DNA of 64,000 nt, taken from Sialis fuliginosa. Its lineage: Eukaryota > Arthropoda > Insecta > Megaloptera > Sialidae. The stretch is from assembly GCA_961205875.1 (NCBI GenBank), contig OY540812.1, positions 20,150,001 through 20,214,000 of the forward strand. Reading direction: 5' to 3'. Made by a program: the position numbers and the translations under genes. The notes beneath the pieces were generated by a model that had not been told where the DNA came from, searched no databases, and worked only from the letters and a program-made list of their open reading frames with translations. Shown piece after piece: positions 11,037 to 24,767 of this stretch (position 1 is the first letter of the stretch; every line of letters starts with the position of its first letter).

Positions 11037-13297
11037 GTGTTTCTAACAATAAGATGAAGTGGGGTAAAGTTAATGATACTTCTTGTTGAATAGTTGCATT
11101 TAGGATCAAATTATATTAAAAACTAAATTTTTTTTTAATATTTCCGTATTCTTAAAGTATCATAGAGATATCTTCCCTTATTTATATGTGACGAAACGTA
11201 GGTCAAAGTAACTATCCAACGTGCATAAGATGCAGAATCACGTGTTTTTTTTAAGAAATAAGTATATCAAAATAAATTATGTTTACATTCCAATAGAAAA
11301 ATAAAATAAAATAATTTTATTTTGAATATTTTAAATATTCTCTTATAGTTTCTAAAAAATCGAACATATTTGTGCATTTAGATTTTAAGGTCATTTACTA
11401 TGTACTACCCTGATTGTCCCAAACATTCCAAAATAAAGATTTTTTTGATGATTTAAAAAAAAATTCAGTTTATTTAAAATAAGAAATACATATAGAGATT
11501 ATTTTTTATTAAATTATGTATGTTTATTTTATTCATATTGAAATATTTTTCCAGTAAATTTTATAGTGAGTTAGTTTGAAATTACATCCAATTGAATATA
11601 CTTGAAATACATAAATATTTATACAAAAATTTGTGAAGCAAAGTGAATACTATAAAAATCAAATTTTCATTATAATATTTCTATGAAAGTACGGTACGTC
11701 GTTTTAGAATATATTATTTATAAAAAAAATTATGTATGTAAATATTAAAATATACATATTTTCAGATTCACATATTTTGATGTATTTTAGAAACATATAT
11801 GCATGGATTCAGGACACATACTAGTGCATTTTATTATCTTCGCATTTTTTATCATAATATCGTATAGGCATAAAAATATTTTCATCCTGATTATTAAAAA
11901 AAATTTGTTGAACTTTACATAAATAATCAAATCTATAAAAATATTAGTTAGACTTAGGCCATGTATGTATGTATATGCCTGTTCAACACATCTTCAAGCT
12001 TTTAGCTGAGGAGACACTTAAAAGAAAAATATATATAACTGGGCGTGTGAGTAATTTTTACTTACACTCATGAGCAAAATATTTTTAATCGCTTATTCAT
12101 GGTTATAGAAAATTAAATCATAATAACTCATGTTCACGAGTTGTATTTTTTACTCACGCCCGAATACGTACGGGTAATGCTTATGATAAAATGTAATATT
12201 ATGTTATAAATTAAATTAAATTAAGTTATTATTTGCATTTCTCTTAAAATGCATTTATAATGTAAATAGTAGCAAAAAAAAATAAAACAGAGCAGCACTA
12301 TATACATTTTAAATTGGTTAATTAATTTTATAAAATGTTTTTTAACCTACACGATTTACTCACAAAAAACTAACGGCCCGCGTTCAACTATAAAGTATGC
12401 ACTAAGGTGTTTTATTTTTATTTTTTTTATTTTTTCGGTCCTATTAACCTATGTTTTATCTTTGGATCAAAAGTTAATTGTCCCAAAACTTCAGACTCGT
12501 AGATCAAGCCTGTGAACGGCGCAAACCGAGTCTTTTTCCCATTTGATTAACATGGGAAAAATTAAAAAAAAATACCCTAGTATGAACGCAGAGGCTTTAA
12601 ATTTTATTTATACCGCGGAATTAAAAAGTCTTATAAAGAACTAAATTAAATACTCCGCACTCACAAACTGCATAAACAAGTGTATCTTTCAACTTACACC
12701 TTTCGTACGTTATACTAACTACATACATTGACAATGAGCTTTCTCCATCTTCCTATGTGTGTTTACCTGTTCTAGCTGTTTTGTCATCCGTGCAACAACC
12801 TAACAACAGTATAAATTGTATTTTGTGTTTATACACGCGGATAAAGGAGCAGTTAATTGTACGTCAGACCCGTATCTCTCGAGTGTTTATGTTTCTAAGA
12901 CTACTTGCTAATAGAAATGTGCGTACGGACATACATATCATCTGTTGTCTTGAAATATAATACACTTAAACAAGGACGTAACTTCAAATTTCCGTCACAC
13001 CGCAAGAATTTAATTTTCAAACTCGTAACCCTATGTATCTAGTTTAAGGTTAGAAACAATGGTTCCTAAAATTATTTGACTTGATAATACCTTCCAACAA
13101 AATACTTTACCATGTGGTGTTCAAACATTTTGATAGAACTATAGAGTTAGTAAATTATCGAATTGAAAGATTTGTAAAATTAAGTTTACTAACGCCTATC
13201 CACGGTAAATTCTCATACGACAGTGAAATCTCTCTCTACCCAGCATCCACCTACGTTAGTTATCGCTGTGTGTTTTTCAGTTCAGTAATAATTTACG
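11037..13297. other. Gene-free stretch with one small inverted-repeat element
   Basis: No gene. A 121-bp inverted repeat at 12041-12161 has ends GGGCGTGTGAGTAA and TTACTCACGCCC and is probably a tiny MITE. The 67-residue open frame at 12757-12960 has no recognisable family. Confidence 0.5.
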
Positions 13298-13305
13298 TGT
13301 TTTAC

Positions 13306-13514
13306 CAGGGCCGTAACTACAGGCTCGGAGTCCCCGGGGCAAGAAGAGACCGACATACTTCCTACTTTTCATGGATAATAAATGTAAAATTCAAGTTGGC
13401 AACGAAAAAAAAAATTGTAATAAGAGCCAAATAAAAATAAAAATTTTACGCTGCCGCGGTGGCTCTCTACCCTCGAGGGGCCCGGGGCATAACCAGGTGG
13501 TAGTTACGGCCCTG
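13306..13514. mobile_element. hAT-type MITE, TIR CAGGGCCGTAACTAC
   Basis: A 209-bp element with 15-bp terminal inverted repeats CAGGGCCGTAACTAC and GTAGTTACGGCCCTG. Flanking 8-mers TGTTTTAC and TATTTTAT agree at 6 of 8 positions. The CAGGG start and 8-bp duplication fit the hAT superfamily. The GC-rich interior ends (CCCCGGGGC, GGGGCCCGGGGC) stand out from the AT-rich surroundings. The overlapping open frames are not genes. Confidence 0.8.
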
Positions 13515-13522
13515 TATTTTAT

Positions 13523-14035
13523 GTTACTACTCATTCTATTGATGGACTTGCGTGATGATATAAAAAGACACACTTTTTTGTAGAACCTCACTCTCATAAA
13601 AATGCAGGCAGTTTTATAAATCGGGTGTTAAAATTTAATTTAGTTATTTACCAAAATTAATTAATCCCTAGAACATCTAATTATAAGTAAGTTTAATCTT
13701 AATTTTTTTTGTACTTTTAATTTGGCCAAATAAAGGAATTTGTCATTCTTATCGATGTGACTGATTATATTTTATTGTATCTACCTAGATACCTATTTTT
13801 ATTTATTATAGACTTTCCCTTACATATATCGGCAGACGAAAATATTACTCGATCGCTTCAGAAAGAAATAATTAATTGTTGTTACATCTAGTATCACATA
13901 ACAACTTTAATAAAATGTTCTATTAGATTACACATACCGACTACATTTGCTATTTTCTATTATTTATTTAATTTACTATTCACTGTAGTTAAAACAATTT
14001 AACGACCGAATTTGTCAATCCCTGCCGGTAACAGA
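13523..14035. other. Gene-free stretch
   Basis: AT-rich, nothing recognised. Confidence 0.4.
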
Positions 14036-14039
14036 GAAA

Positions 14040-14390
14040 TAAAAATATTACCAACTAGCTTCGCTAGCGCCATATATCATATGTATGTACAATGGTTCAC
14101 GTGGAATTCAGGTTAGTTAGGAGCTGTCACCCATGAAAAAGAAGGTTAGGTAATATAAATTTATGTTATGATCATCGATAAAACAGGTCGCGCATACAAA
14201 TGTCACATACCCATTTTTTTATCTAATAATTTTTCGGGATACAAAAAGCCTATGCCCTTCCTCAGGATGCAAGCTATCTCCCTACCAAAGTTGATGAAGA
14301 TCGGTTCAGCAGTTTAGCCGTGAAAAAGTAACAAACAGATAGACAGGCAGGCACACTTTCGCATTTACAACATTATTGTGGATTTTAGAG
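14040..14390 (+). mobile_element. Probable 3' end of an RTE-like non-LTR element
   Basis: The block ending TTTCGCATTTACAACATTATTGTGGATT, with GGTTCAGCAGTTTAGCCGTG and a GATAGACAGGCAGG stretch before it, has the composition of a repeat tail widespread in arthropods that I associate with RTE-type elements. No coding part is present, so it would be a strongly 5'-truncated copy. Family assignment rests on memory of the motif. Confidence 0.4.
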
Positions 14391-16563
14391 ATGACAAACA
14401 AATATATAAACAATCCAACAACAAAATTTAATATTCAAATGAATGATAACGGTATATAATATAAATATGTATACAATTGTAAATGTAATATAACGAATTC
14501 ACATGTTAATAATTAAGCCCATATAGTCTTCACATCACATAATTCGTATGTCAAATTTTCGAGCGTTGTAATGAAACGTGCAACGCCAGGTTATCATGAT
14601 AAGGATGCAAATGTGCCACACCGGATGTTACTCCTAAGGAATTATTAATAATCTGCGGTTGGTCCAATTTTGCTTACAATTTCTTGTCTACGACGTGCTT
14701 CTAACAATTGCTAGATTTAATAGATATTTATTTACACAAAATAACAATTATCTTAATACGAAGTAAATGACATTGTAAATGTGTAAATGACATACAGGGT
14801 TTACTTTAATGACCCGAACCCCAGAATAACTCAAAAGAATAGAACTACAGAACAAAATGTAAAATACAAATATTGTGGGTTTTAAAGTGAACTATAAGGG
14901 GGTTTAAATTTTGAGTCTAGAGCCTTATGTCCATTTTTTTTAAATATGATTTTACTGAATTGAGTTCTCTTTCATTAAAATCTATTGTTGATTGATTAGG
15001 TAAAAACTGGACTCAAAATATTATCATTTCTGTTTTTGGGTTATCAGTCTTCGTCTGTATACCAAATTTCATCTTAATCGGCTTAAAATTTTTGAGGACG
15101 GACGGACATGGCGAAACTATAAGGTTTCCTAGTTTTCTACGGAAACCTAAAAAGATGTGTTAGAAGTTAAATTATAAGTACACTTATTTTAAGCATATTT
15201 TATCTTCTGGCAGCTGTTTTTCAACCATCTATTTTCATTATTTTATTGAACATTTCAGTGCACATTTGCAGGTCTCTTTGAAAATCGTAAACATTCATTT
15301 TTGAATAGCTCTCTATAGAAGATTAATAGAACGAACGTGCAAGAAGTAAACGTTAACTATAAAAAAAAGAAATAGAAGCTCGAGTCTTGTCTGTACCATG
15401 TTTGCAATGTTGACTAAACATTTTATATATCGATAGTGGATTTTCTCTGACAGTTAGTAGAGTATATGTGCATCAAAGAATAATAAATAATGTCAGTATG
15501 TCTGCAATGTCAATTTTAACTAAACATATTTTTTGTACCTACTGCTGTTTAATTTTATTCAAGCTATAGCATATTTCAATTGTTGTGGTTCAGAATAAAG
15601 TCGTAGGAAAAATTATTTTTTCCTAGTTCTCACTTGGGCCAAAAGTCACGAAGGGGTCTGAACTTTAAATAACTTTTTTTAAATTAATTTTTACTTATAC
15701 ATTTTATAGAGAAGTCCTTAGAAACCACTATTGAAAAATTCACGATCGAACAGCGAACCCAAATTGAGTTTTTAAGAGTCAATAATTTTGACCCAACGAG
15801 CATATCGTCGCCATTACGGCGCGGGCGTGAGAGATTCTCCAATCAATGATTGGACATTTGATTGGTCATTTTGATAAATAGGGTTTAGTAAGCGACCTTC
15901 TGCTAACAGGCAGACCAGGCGGGCTTGGTTAGAAACGAAGCCACAGAACAAACACAAAATTCTAGAAAAATCCAACTAATCGAAAATTCTTTCATGATTT
16001 TTATCTCTCAAATCCCAAAGGGGATTTTCCATATATACATATCCTTATTTCTCACATAAATATGTGACGTGAATATCCGAAAGCATTTGAAAAGTAATAT
16101 TCAGAAAAAATCATATACCGATATTTCATAGTGAATATGAAGCGACATGTTAGACAGACTGAAGGAAATGTGTTTTCAATCATATTTTATGGTTTGCTTT
16201 TAACAGGAAATTATTATTCTTAATAGAGTAAGGTAACGACAACCAAGGTCTTTACTTATAAAGGAAATTAGTCTGGAATATCATACTGATAATAGTAACA
16301 TGTTATTATACATCTTTAATATTTCTCGTTACATTCATAACGTATGAAAACTGCATTCCACCAATCTTATAGTAATTTTTTTTGTAGTGTAAATTATGCC
16401 GTATTTACATATAAAACGAATATTACGAATTCATGGAGTGGCGGTATTTTCATACATGTGACCGTAAATAAGCTAAATTATTTTTTAAAGGCGTTTGGTG
16501 GCATATGTTTTTTAATCTGCAGGTAAAAGTGGAAACGTTTAATTTTTGTAAGTGAAATAATAC
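14391..16563. other. Gene-free stretch with a transposon remnant
   Basis: No gene. About 14800-15155 looks like a decayed repeat: GACGGACGGACATGGCGAAA followed by ATAAGGTTTCCTAGTTTTCTACGGAAACC is a tail seen in many insect repeats. The segment 15640-15960 is GC-richer (around CGTCGCCATTACGGCGCGGGC) but has no long open frame. Confidence 0.4.
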
Positions 16564-17289
16564 GTAGGGGAGATACGCATTGAAACGGACAATTCGTCTG
16601 TTACATCGAAACTATCCAAACGAATGAATTCAAATTTTGTTGTTAGTATCACTAAGCTCTATAAATTACACCAGGGGTCACCAAACTTTTTGAAAAAAAC
16701 TGGCCGGATCGAATTTTTTTTAAACATAGGGGGCCGGACGAAAAATATTCATGTTGGAATCCTATTAGAACATTTATTTACATGTGCAATTAGCTATGTA
16801 AATAGAGTATATATGTGTAATGGAAAATATCTATTCAAATGTAGATAATATTTACATCAAATCCTTAAATTATATAAAATTAATATTTCTTATATGTATA
16901 AAAAATATTTATATATATACAAATCAGGGGCTGAAGTACTTACTACTTAATAATAATGCAAATATTAGATTAAACATGATTATAGATCTCAAAATATATC
17001 TAATGAAAATTTTGTTTTTTTTACCACTTATGTATCCCTGTCTGTTTCATCACACTCATTGTCCTTTTCAATTCGACTAGTGGCATGAAACGGACAAAAA
17101 TTACTTTTTAAAAACATGTCATTTAATTTTTTTCTATTATTTGTGTGGTAAAAAGGGATTTAGTTTAAGAAACTAAATTAATTAGAGATATGTATAATGT
17201 ATAACGTAGTTTTTTAAATAATATGTTTGTAGTTTTAATAAAAAATGTCTTCAATCTCATGTTTCTGCTTCATTGCGTATCTCCCCTAC
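16564..17289. mobile_element. Element with GTAGGGGAGATACGCA terminal inverted repeats
   Basis: The left end GTAGGGGAGATACGCATTGAA and right end TTGCGTATCTCCCCTAC bound a 726-bp segment with no clear target duplication. Inside, 16670-16745 carries one end of a different element of hAT type (CAGGGGTCACCAAACTTTTT, then CTGGCCGGATCG). No partner end for that one was found. The short open frames here are not convincing genes. Confidence 0.6.
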
Positions 17290-17882
17290 AAGGACTATCA
17301 AAAATTGACATTAAATACATTAAAATTGTTCTCTAAACTTGAATTTAAAATATAATATATAGTTCATGCTATATAAACTTTTTAATACTGTAAGATTAGG
17401 AAATATTTAATACTTAACATAAAAAAATATTATTTTTCAAAAATTATTCAAGCTTAATTTATTTTTTCTAGTCAACTGCAAAAGAAACCGTTCCTTATGT
17501 ACATTGTTATATTAACTTAATTCCATTATCAGTTCTTAATTAATGATGCCAGTATGAATAATTATTCATTTTCGCTTACATGAGATACGTTTTTGACGTT
17601 TTCTGCAAACTGAGCTCAGAAGGAAAAGACCCTAATTTAATTACTTCTAATATAAGTTTATGAACTACTCTCACGAAAATTACAGTAGAAATCGTCCTTA
17701 ATTAATAATAACTATTTTAATGTTAGGTATAACATTTTTTTTTAATAAACAATTGTAACTTTATACTATAAAATCAAGTATTCTGATTAAAGATTCATCA
17801 ATTATAAATTAAAACAAAATAAATAAAAAAAATTAATCATCAGGTGCATAGTAATAAAAAGAAGTGCAAATAAAATACAGAT
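17290..17882. other. Gene-free stretch
   Basis: Very AT-rich, nothing recognised. Confidence 0.4.
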
Positions 17883-17886
17883 TTAA

Positions 17887-18929
17887 CCCTTTTGTTACTA
17901 CCGGGCGTTATAACGCCCAAAAAATGCTTTATATTTAAGTGAAATTTTTAATTAGTTTTGATTTTTATAACATGGATTATTATATAACAATCGACACAGT
18001 AACTATCAAAAAGAGTTTGTGAACACATATAGTTACCACAAAAAAATAGCTTTGAGGTGCATTTGGGGTTCAAAATTTATTGGTGTGATTACTTTTCATC
18101 ATGCCCTCGAAATGATACATTTCTATACTGTTACTATTTGCTAATATATATTTTTTATTATTTTTCCTTGAGAATATACATAGATAACCTATTAAATCAA
18201 AAAATAAAATTTTTGTATTTTGATAAATTATCGTTATATTACGTGGGCATTATAACACCCGGTAGTAATGTACCTAGGGGTCATCCGTAAAATTCGTCAC
18301 GCAAATTTAAATCATTTTTGACCCCTCTGTCCATCTTTGTTTCGCTACATCATATTTTTTCAACCCCCTACCTAATTATACGTCACAAAACCTACCCCCC
18401 CCCCCCCAATAAAGTCTATAGTTTAAAAAAAAAGGAATAAAATTGATGTGGGTATTTCAAATGTCACGTTTGTTCGCCCCCCCTACCCCTCCTAGTCACA
18501 TATCATCAAGCTAAGCAATTGCCCTTCTCCTCCCCTTTTTTACGTACATATTTTTTGGACGACCCCCTATCTGCACCCAAAAACACATGTTTTAACATAC
18601 TATACTCCAACAATTTTTTTTTTATTAATTACTATTTTGTCCAACTAATTTCTTTCTTCCAAATACTAACCGAAAAAACTAAATTTTCAATAAAAACAAC
18701 TTTTTTTATGTGTTTTAATCAACTTGAAATGAATATAAGTGACTTAAACCGATCTCTATGGCCGTAGTGGCTCATTACTACCGGGCGTTAAAACACCCCT
18801 CATTTTCTAGCTTTTCTAGATAACATATATTTTTTTTATTATTTTTCCTGGCAAACTACATGCGTAAGGATACACATACCAAAAAATTATAATAATCGGA
18901 GATAAAAAATAGTTTCAGTAACAAGGGGG
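17887..18929. mobile_element. piggyBac-like composite flanked by TTAA
   Basis: The left end is TTAA (17883-17886) followed by CCCTTTTGTTACTACCGGG. The right end is CAGTAACAAGGGGG followed by TTAA (18930-18933). TTAA duplications with CCC...GGG ends are characteristic of piggyBac-type elements. The palindromic subterminal GGGCGTTATAACGCCC (17903-17918) recurs as GGGCATTATAACACCC at about 18245 and GGGCGTTAAAACACCC at about 18783, so this may be two partial copies joined, with a MITE nested between them. No transposase remains. Confidence 0.65.
18275..18569. mobile_element. Nested MITE, TIR TAGGGGTCATCC
   Basis: Ends TAGGGGTCATCCGTAAAA and GGACGACCCCCTA are imperfect inverted repeats. The segment sits inside the piggyBac-like composite. 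Flanking 8-mers agree at only 5 of 8 positions. It contains a 14-base C run near 18393, a likely mutation-prone site. Confidence 0.5.
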
Positions 18930-18933
18930 TTAA

Positions 18934-19447
18934 GAAAGTCAAATATCACTCTAAACAACTGTAACAGTTTGAGAACCGCTGAAATTATTGCGCCGGTGAT
19001 TACGCTTGCACGCCGTGACGTCACGCATTTCCCTCTGGGGTTTCTGTGTCTTTGACAAATTCGTTTTTGATCGGGGCCACTGATATCGAAGTACATCAAA
19101 CTTATCTTAGATTCTTTATATGATTTGTCTTTTTGACATTTTGCCTGTTTATAGGTTAGGTATCTTATCGAATCAAAATTATCATTCACGATGTTTATAT
19201 TTTGTTTTGTTTTATACGTTGTACATTTTGAAGTTTTATAATTATTTTTAATCGAGTTGAACCATCAAAGTAAAAAAATCTTATATTCTCTAAAACTGAA
19301 TCAGTGAACAGTTACTGATTATCAGTGACTATGGTCTACTCTGCACTGTGAAATAGTTAAAAGTAGGCCACTGCTTCTCAGTGGATAGTCATTGAACAAA
19401 TCAGTGGATAGTCATTGAACAATTCAGTGACTTTTACGTTCACTGAA
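18934..19447. repeat. CAGTG-rich stretch with a 23-bp tandem repeat
   Basis: At 19380-19426 a 23-bp unit (CAGTGGATAGTCATTGAACA plus three bases) is repeated about twice, and further CAGTGA/TCACTG motifs in both orientations fill 19300-19455. At 19014 there is a TGACGTCAC palindrome in a GC-rich patch. No gene recognised. Confidence 0.5.
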
Positions 19448-19980
19448 GGAATCAGTGTAATAGGCATGATGCCAGTAACAAAGTATTACTGAAATTATGA
19501 TTTTAAATAATGAAATAAGTTAAAAAGATTCTAAAAAATGTAATTATTTGTATATTAAAAGCGTGATTAATATGATTTTTGATAAAATAAAAACGCAAAA
19601 TACAGCAATCCACCATGTTTGATAAAACACCAGTCAGAGTGGGTGACGTCACGGCTACGTAAACGTCATTTTTGTTTCCTTAATATCTGCACTGTTTATA
19701 AATTATTCTGTGGTTTTAAATTATCAATTTACTCAGTTTTGTATTACCAAAAGTTAAACCGAGAAACATTAGCGATTGAGCAAGGATTTATTATTGTTGA
19801 CAGGGAGTGTTTACATAGGCGTAACGTCAAAAATGCGCCATGACACTTGCGAGCGTTTTGGTGTAAAATTCAAAATTAGTTTTAAAAGGGTCAATTTTTG
19901 TGATTAAACCTTAATTTTCTGCAGAAATAAGCATTTTTTTGGAAATAAAATTAGGCACCATGCCTATTCTCACTAATTCA
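19448..19980. mobile_element. Probable MITE bounded by inverted GAATCAGTG..AGGCATGATGCC
   Basis: GAATCAGTGTAATAGGCATG at 19449 and its imperfect inverse (GGCACCATGCCTATTCTCAC, about 19955) bound a ~530-bp segment. The interior has TGACGTCAC at 19643 and partly inverted CGTCATTTTTG and CGTCAAAAATG motifs. The target duplication is unclear. Confidence 0.45.
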
Positions 19981-20657
19981 ATTGAAGAGAGTAATTTCGC
20001 AAGATGTTCATTGTTATACATAATTAAATCGGTTAGATATCAATTATACATACAGCGATTTTATACTAACAATGAATCTCAGATAATTCTTACAATTTAA
20101 TTAAAATTTTATTTTTACAAAATGTGGTTTTATTTGAAGTTGTCTTCTATTCATTTGTGGAATGTTTAATAACAAGGTTAACACTTGATGATTTATATAC
20201 ATATGTCTCCCAACTTCAACAGACGTTAAAATAGGTTGAAATTCTTTTAGTAATGAGAAATATTTTATACGAGTAGGTTTACCAAAAATATTTCTATTTG
20301 AGTAGGTATGAGGAATCTGATCAATAAAAAGAAAAAATCTTCTACAAATGAAAAAAATAAATTAACGATTATTTTTTCTTAATTCAAATTTACTTCAAAG
20401 TTTTATCATACATTTCAATTTAGTCTCACACACATAACTTTCATATTATTAAATATAAAATTTTAGAGAGAAGTATTTTCTACATTTTATCTATAGTTTC
20501 TAATTTTATTTTTACGACAAGAAAACAAATTGACCTCAGTGATAAAAAGATTATAAAGGTTATAGGTTGTAAAAAGATAAATATAAAACACATTTCATTA
20601 CCATATTGATTTTGTAAAGTATTTCAAATAAAAAATATATCCAAACTATATATATAC
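19981..20657. other. Gene-free stretch
   Basis: AT-rich, nothing recognised. Confidence 0.4.
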
Positions 20658-20765
20658 ATAAGGTATTGGCACCAGTCTTGGATATGACCCCAGTAATGGC
20701 TTTTTTTAAATTAAATGTACTGAATTATAAATATTTGTTGATATTTGATAACTACCATTTATGAA
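20658..20765 (-). mobile_element. Terminal fragment of the GGTACTGGCACCAG MITE family
   Basis: AAGGTATTGGCACCAGTCTT and the following ~90 bp are the reverse complement of the right end of the full copy at 54733-55260, including TGACCCCAGTAATGGC and TAAATGTACTGAATTA. Only about 105 bp of the element is present. Confidence 0.7.
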
Positions 20766-23700
20766 TATTAATCTATATACACAGTTTTACCCCATCAAGT
20801 ATTATTTTGTGTTTTAGTGTATTTTTTCATCATATTTAATGAGTTAATAAGATACCAAGAAGAAATAACATTAACATAATTGTTTTAAAATTGTATACAA
20901 TATTGAATTGAGATAAAAATTAAAAAAGTCAAAAATAAATAAATGTACATAAAATAATTTATAATAAATAAATATAATATTCGTTTCTTTATATTAACTA
21001 TATACTGGAGGGTTAACCAAAACAGTAATATTTAATTATATTTTTCTATTTGAATTAAATCGCAAGTAGGTTAATCAATAAACACATCGGTTCTAATATT
21101 GATGAAGGCTCATATAGCTTTGCACTTTTAATTGAAACAGAATACGTTTATTTCAATATTCTTTTTACACAAGAGCGTTATGTTAATAGAGCTAATTTCA
21201 AGCGAATAAAAAATGTATATAGTGTTTTAGTAATGCCTCCTATATACACCCCCACCCGCCTCGTTACACCATGCATGCTTTTACACTAGAATGTGTGAAA
21301 ATGTTTCAAGTAATTGGTTTGAATGAGTTCAAGTCATATTTTAAATTGGTTTTCTTTATTTGTACTGGGACCTGGGTTATATTTTTCATAAGGATGAAAT
21401 GAACAGTAAAAAGTCAGTATTTTTTTGTAAGAAAAATAAACTATACAGTTTATTAAAATTTTAATTTTGTAAAAGATCGTGGTAGAAATTACTAAAATAA
21501 AACTATGTCTAAACTAGTATAATAAAAAAGACACTTTTTTACTGTGATCTCAGAAATTACTGAACCAATTTGAATGAAACTTTCACATTTATCTTATAAT
21601 AACATATGATATGTAATATCACGTCACCAAGTAGTAAAGAAAGAAAACCGAGGAAAATTTCGTTCAGATCACATATAAAGTGATTATACGTATGGAATAA
21701 TTGAGAAAATATGAAGTCTATTATTTTGAAGCCTCCTTCCTCATAAACTTAAGGAGGTTGATCTGTGAATCAGATCCAAGATTACATTCTAATAATTGTT
21801 TTATATGATAGATTAATATTATAGAAATTTAAATTTAATTTTTACCACGTCCGCGTCGTTACAAAAATATTAAATTTTGAAAATTGTCATTTGTGTGTAT
21901 GGCCAGTATAGGGAAATGAAGCGCGTTGATGTTTATAGAAAAATACGTACATTTTATAACCAAGTTTAATTTTCGAAAAATAGTTTAATTAGCTCGGAAA
22001 ACAATCGTTTTTTTTGTAATAATTAATTTTTCGTTACAGAATCACAAATGATTATTGCTTAATTAAATCGAATAAGAGTTATAATTTTGGCAACGCTGTT
22101 CAATATATATTTACTTGTATGTGTACGTACGTGTCAACCTATACTATCTGTGTAGAGCTGGGTTTGGAGTTGAGCGCCAAATTTGAAAAGAAAAAATAGT
22201 AAATTTAAATTAAAAAATGTTTTTGACGGAAAAAATTAGGTTGGTATCACTTTGGTACTAGAGTCAAATGAGCATCATTAACTTTTTTTAAATAATCAAA
22301 CATGTTATAAACAAAAAAAAATGCCTAACATAATCTAAATGTAATATTAAATTTTGTATAGGTACATCAAATACAAACTTTTTCATGCTTACATTAATTT
22401 TCTAATATATGTATATCTACACTTGACTCATAATTACTAGAACAACCTCCTTAATAGTACTCTAACCGAATTGATGGCATTCCGACATTCATTCGTACAA
22501 CAGCTATAGAATTAAGCAATTTTTAGTTTCAGTTAAATGATTATAACTTGATAAGTATATCTTAAAAGGAATTTGCCAGATTAAAAATTACATATTTATA
22601 TAAAAACATAACAGTATGTTTTTACTATGTATCTACTTTTTAATTAATTAATTATAATACACATATAACATCTTCATAACTTTTAATAAAAAAATATACT
22701 CCCACATAAACAAATAAAATAGTTTATTTTTAGTCATCCTACAGATAAAAACAATAATTAAGAAACCCTAATAAAGAACTTTTTAATAACAAACTTTCGA
22801 CCAAAATTAAAATATAACTTAATAATTAAAACTAATTTTTTTACCCCCACATAATTATAAAACAGCTACAAATATTTTACTGTTTTCCTGATAAATTAAT
22901 GTCAGAACAAAACCATGTTATTTTCCACTTTATAAGATAACAACACCACCATAATCAAGCGTTGTAAAAGTTACCACCGTTACATATTCAACCCCTTGTT
23001 ATAAAAAATGAGCCGCCCATTCCCCAGAGGAAATATCGTTTACCCTCGTTTACACAGATATAAGATCTATACGTGCTGACATAGATTAAGAACTTGTATT
23101 AATTAACCCTTTTACTAACTGAACTAAATTGTGTGATGTATAAACCTAGAGGGACTTTACACAAATACCAAAATACATACTTGTTCGTGTTTTATTTCGC
23201 AAAGTAAATATTATCTGACATCTGAATTAAATTGTACATATATTTACACACCTTTTTATTATTTTCGAAATTTAAACAGAAATAAGATAGGTACTATTAG
23301 TAGAGGGAAAAAAGCATTTTGAAGTGATGCATTCAGGAAGTTGAATTTTTTTGGATTTTTTCTTTATATGTTCGAAGGATATGATGAAAGGATTTTTACG
23401 AAAAAAAGAGGAAATATGTATTTTTATGTTACAATGTTACAAATACGTGATAAAATATTCAAAAATAAAATTTGATTTTTACATCCACTATATCGGCCAT
23501 TTTTGAAAAAATGAAAAAGCTCGCCATTTGATGAGAAAAGGTCGTAGGGTAAATTATACTTTTTTTAATTATAGACTTTTTTATGTACTTTCTTGTGAAC
23601 ATATGCAAAAATTTGTTCAATGTTATTTAAATGGAAACGAAACCCCTCTTTGCAAGGATTTATTTTAGGTCATAAACTAACTTATTTCGTAATGATAGCG

Positions 23701-24765
23701 AAGAAAAAAATATTGCTTTTTTTGACAAGGGGCTCAAAAATATATTTTGTATTAGGGGAGAGGGAAATATAGTTACCTCACTGTATGTATATAGGTAACA
23801 TGATATGTTACTAAAAATTAAATTATACTACAAACTATGAACAGTTACAATACTTTTAATAAATGGAGCACTTGAAGAAAACAATTTTAAAAGTAATAGA
23901 AGCTTCCTCCTTGGAAAAGTATCTAAATACACCTCTGTGTGCATAGTCATATTATGCATATCAATGTATATAACATGTTTTGTAAAATTGAACAAAAAAT
24001 TTATTAATCATAAAATATAACGTGTGATGCGTTGTTTCCTGAAATATATGTCAGCAGTACGACATTTGCGTTTTGTGTAAAGAAAAGGTTAAACTAATTT
24101 TAACGGTAATTAAGAACGCTATGGATTTTTCGAAAAGTTCCAACTCATATGTTATTCAGCTTTATATAAAGAATGCCTTTCTTTTTGCACGAAAATAGGT
24201 TAATTATTGCTTTAATTAAAAAACCTTGTAAATAATGAATGAGGTGTGTTTTTCCGTATTTTGTTTCTGATTGTTTTAGTTGATACACTCGTTATGTGTT
24301 ATGTAAATTGCACGCCGACTTTGAACAGTTAAAAGTGCTTAAAGTTGTTTATTATTTATGGAGTAGATCTTTTTACTTGGTTTATTTATTCAAAGTAGTA
24401 GATTTGTCCTTTTTAAAAGCCACAAAACCGTTCATATTTTATGTAAATACAAACGGTAAGTATTAGTTGAATAAATGATGTTATAAGTGTGAATTATCTT
24501 ATTATTATTATTATTATTTTCCCCAAGTCTTCGTATATCCGCCTGACTGGTTCTTCTAAACACCCCATCCCCTCCATCCTCATTAATATCAAAACTGCCA
24601 TTGATTTTTATTAGAAAATATAAATTGTTATCTTTTTGTATGCGTGTATAAATCTATTTCTTCAATAAATATTATTTGTTTAATTAGATACATCATTATC
24701 ACAACATTCACAACTGTATTTAATTTTTATTTTCGTTTATATAGTTACCTATATAATTTGTTTTT
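20766..24765. other. 4-kb gene-free stretch with transposon remnants
   Basis: No gene recognised. The segment 21530-22200 is a decayed repeat: ATTACTGAACCAATTTGAATGAAACTTTC-like text recurs in degraded form at about 51760-51800. An ATT trinucleotide run lies at about 24500-24521. A stretch near 23770 resembles one near 2910 (CTCACTGTATRTATAGGTA). Confidence 0.4.
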
Positions 24766-24767
24766 GC

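Noticed and set aside
13081..13434. 117-residue open frame
   Set aside because: It runs into a hAT MITE with clear inverted ends and shows no protein family.
18393..18406. 14-base C run as a functional element
   Set aside because: Simple homopolymer within a MITE, explained by slippage.
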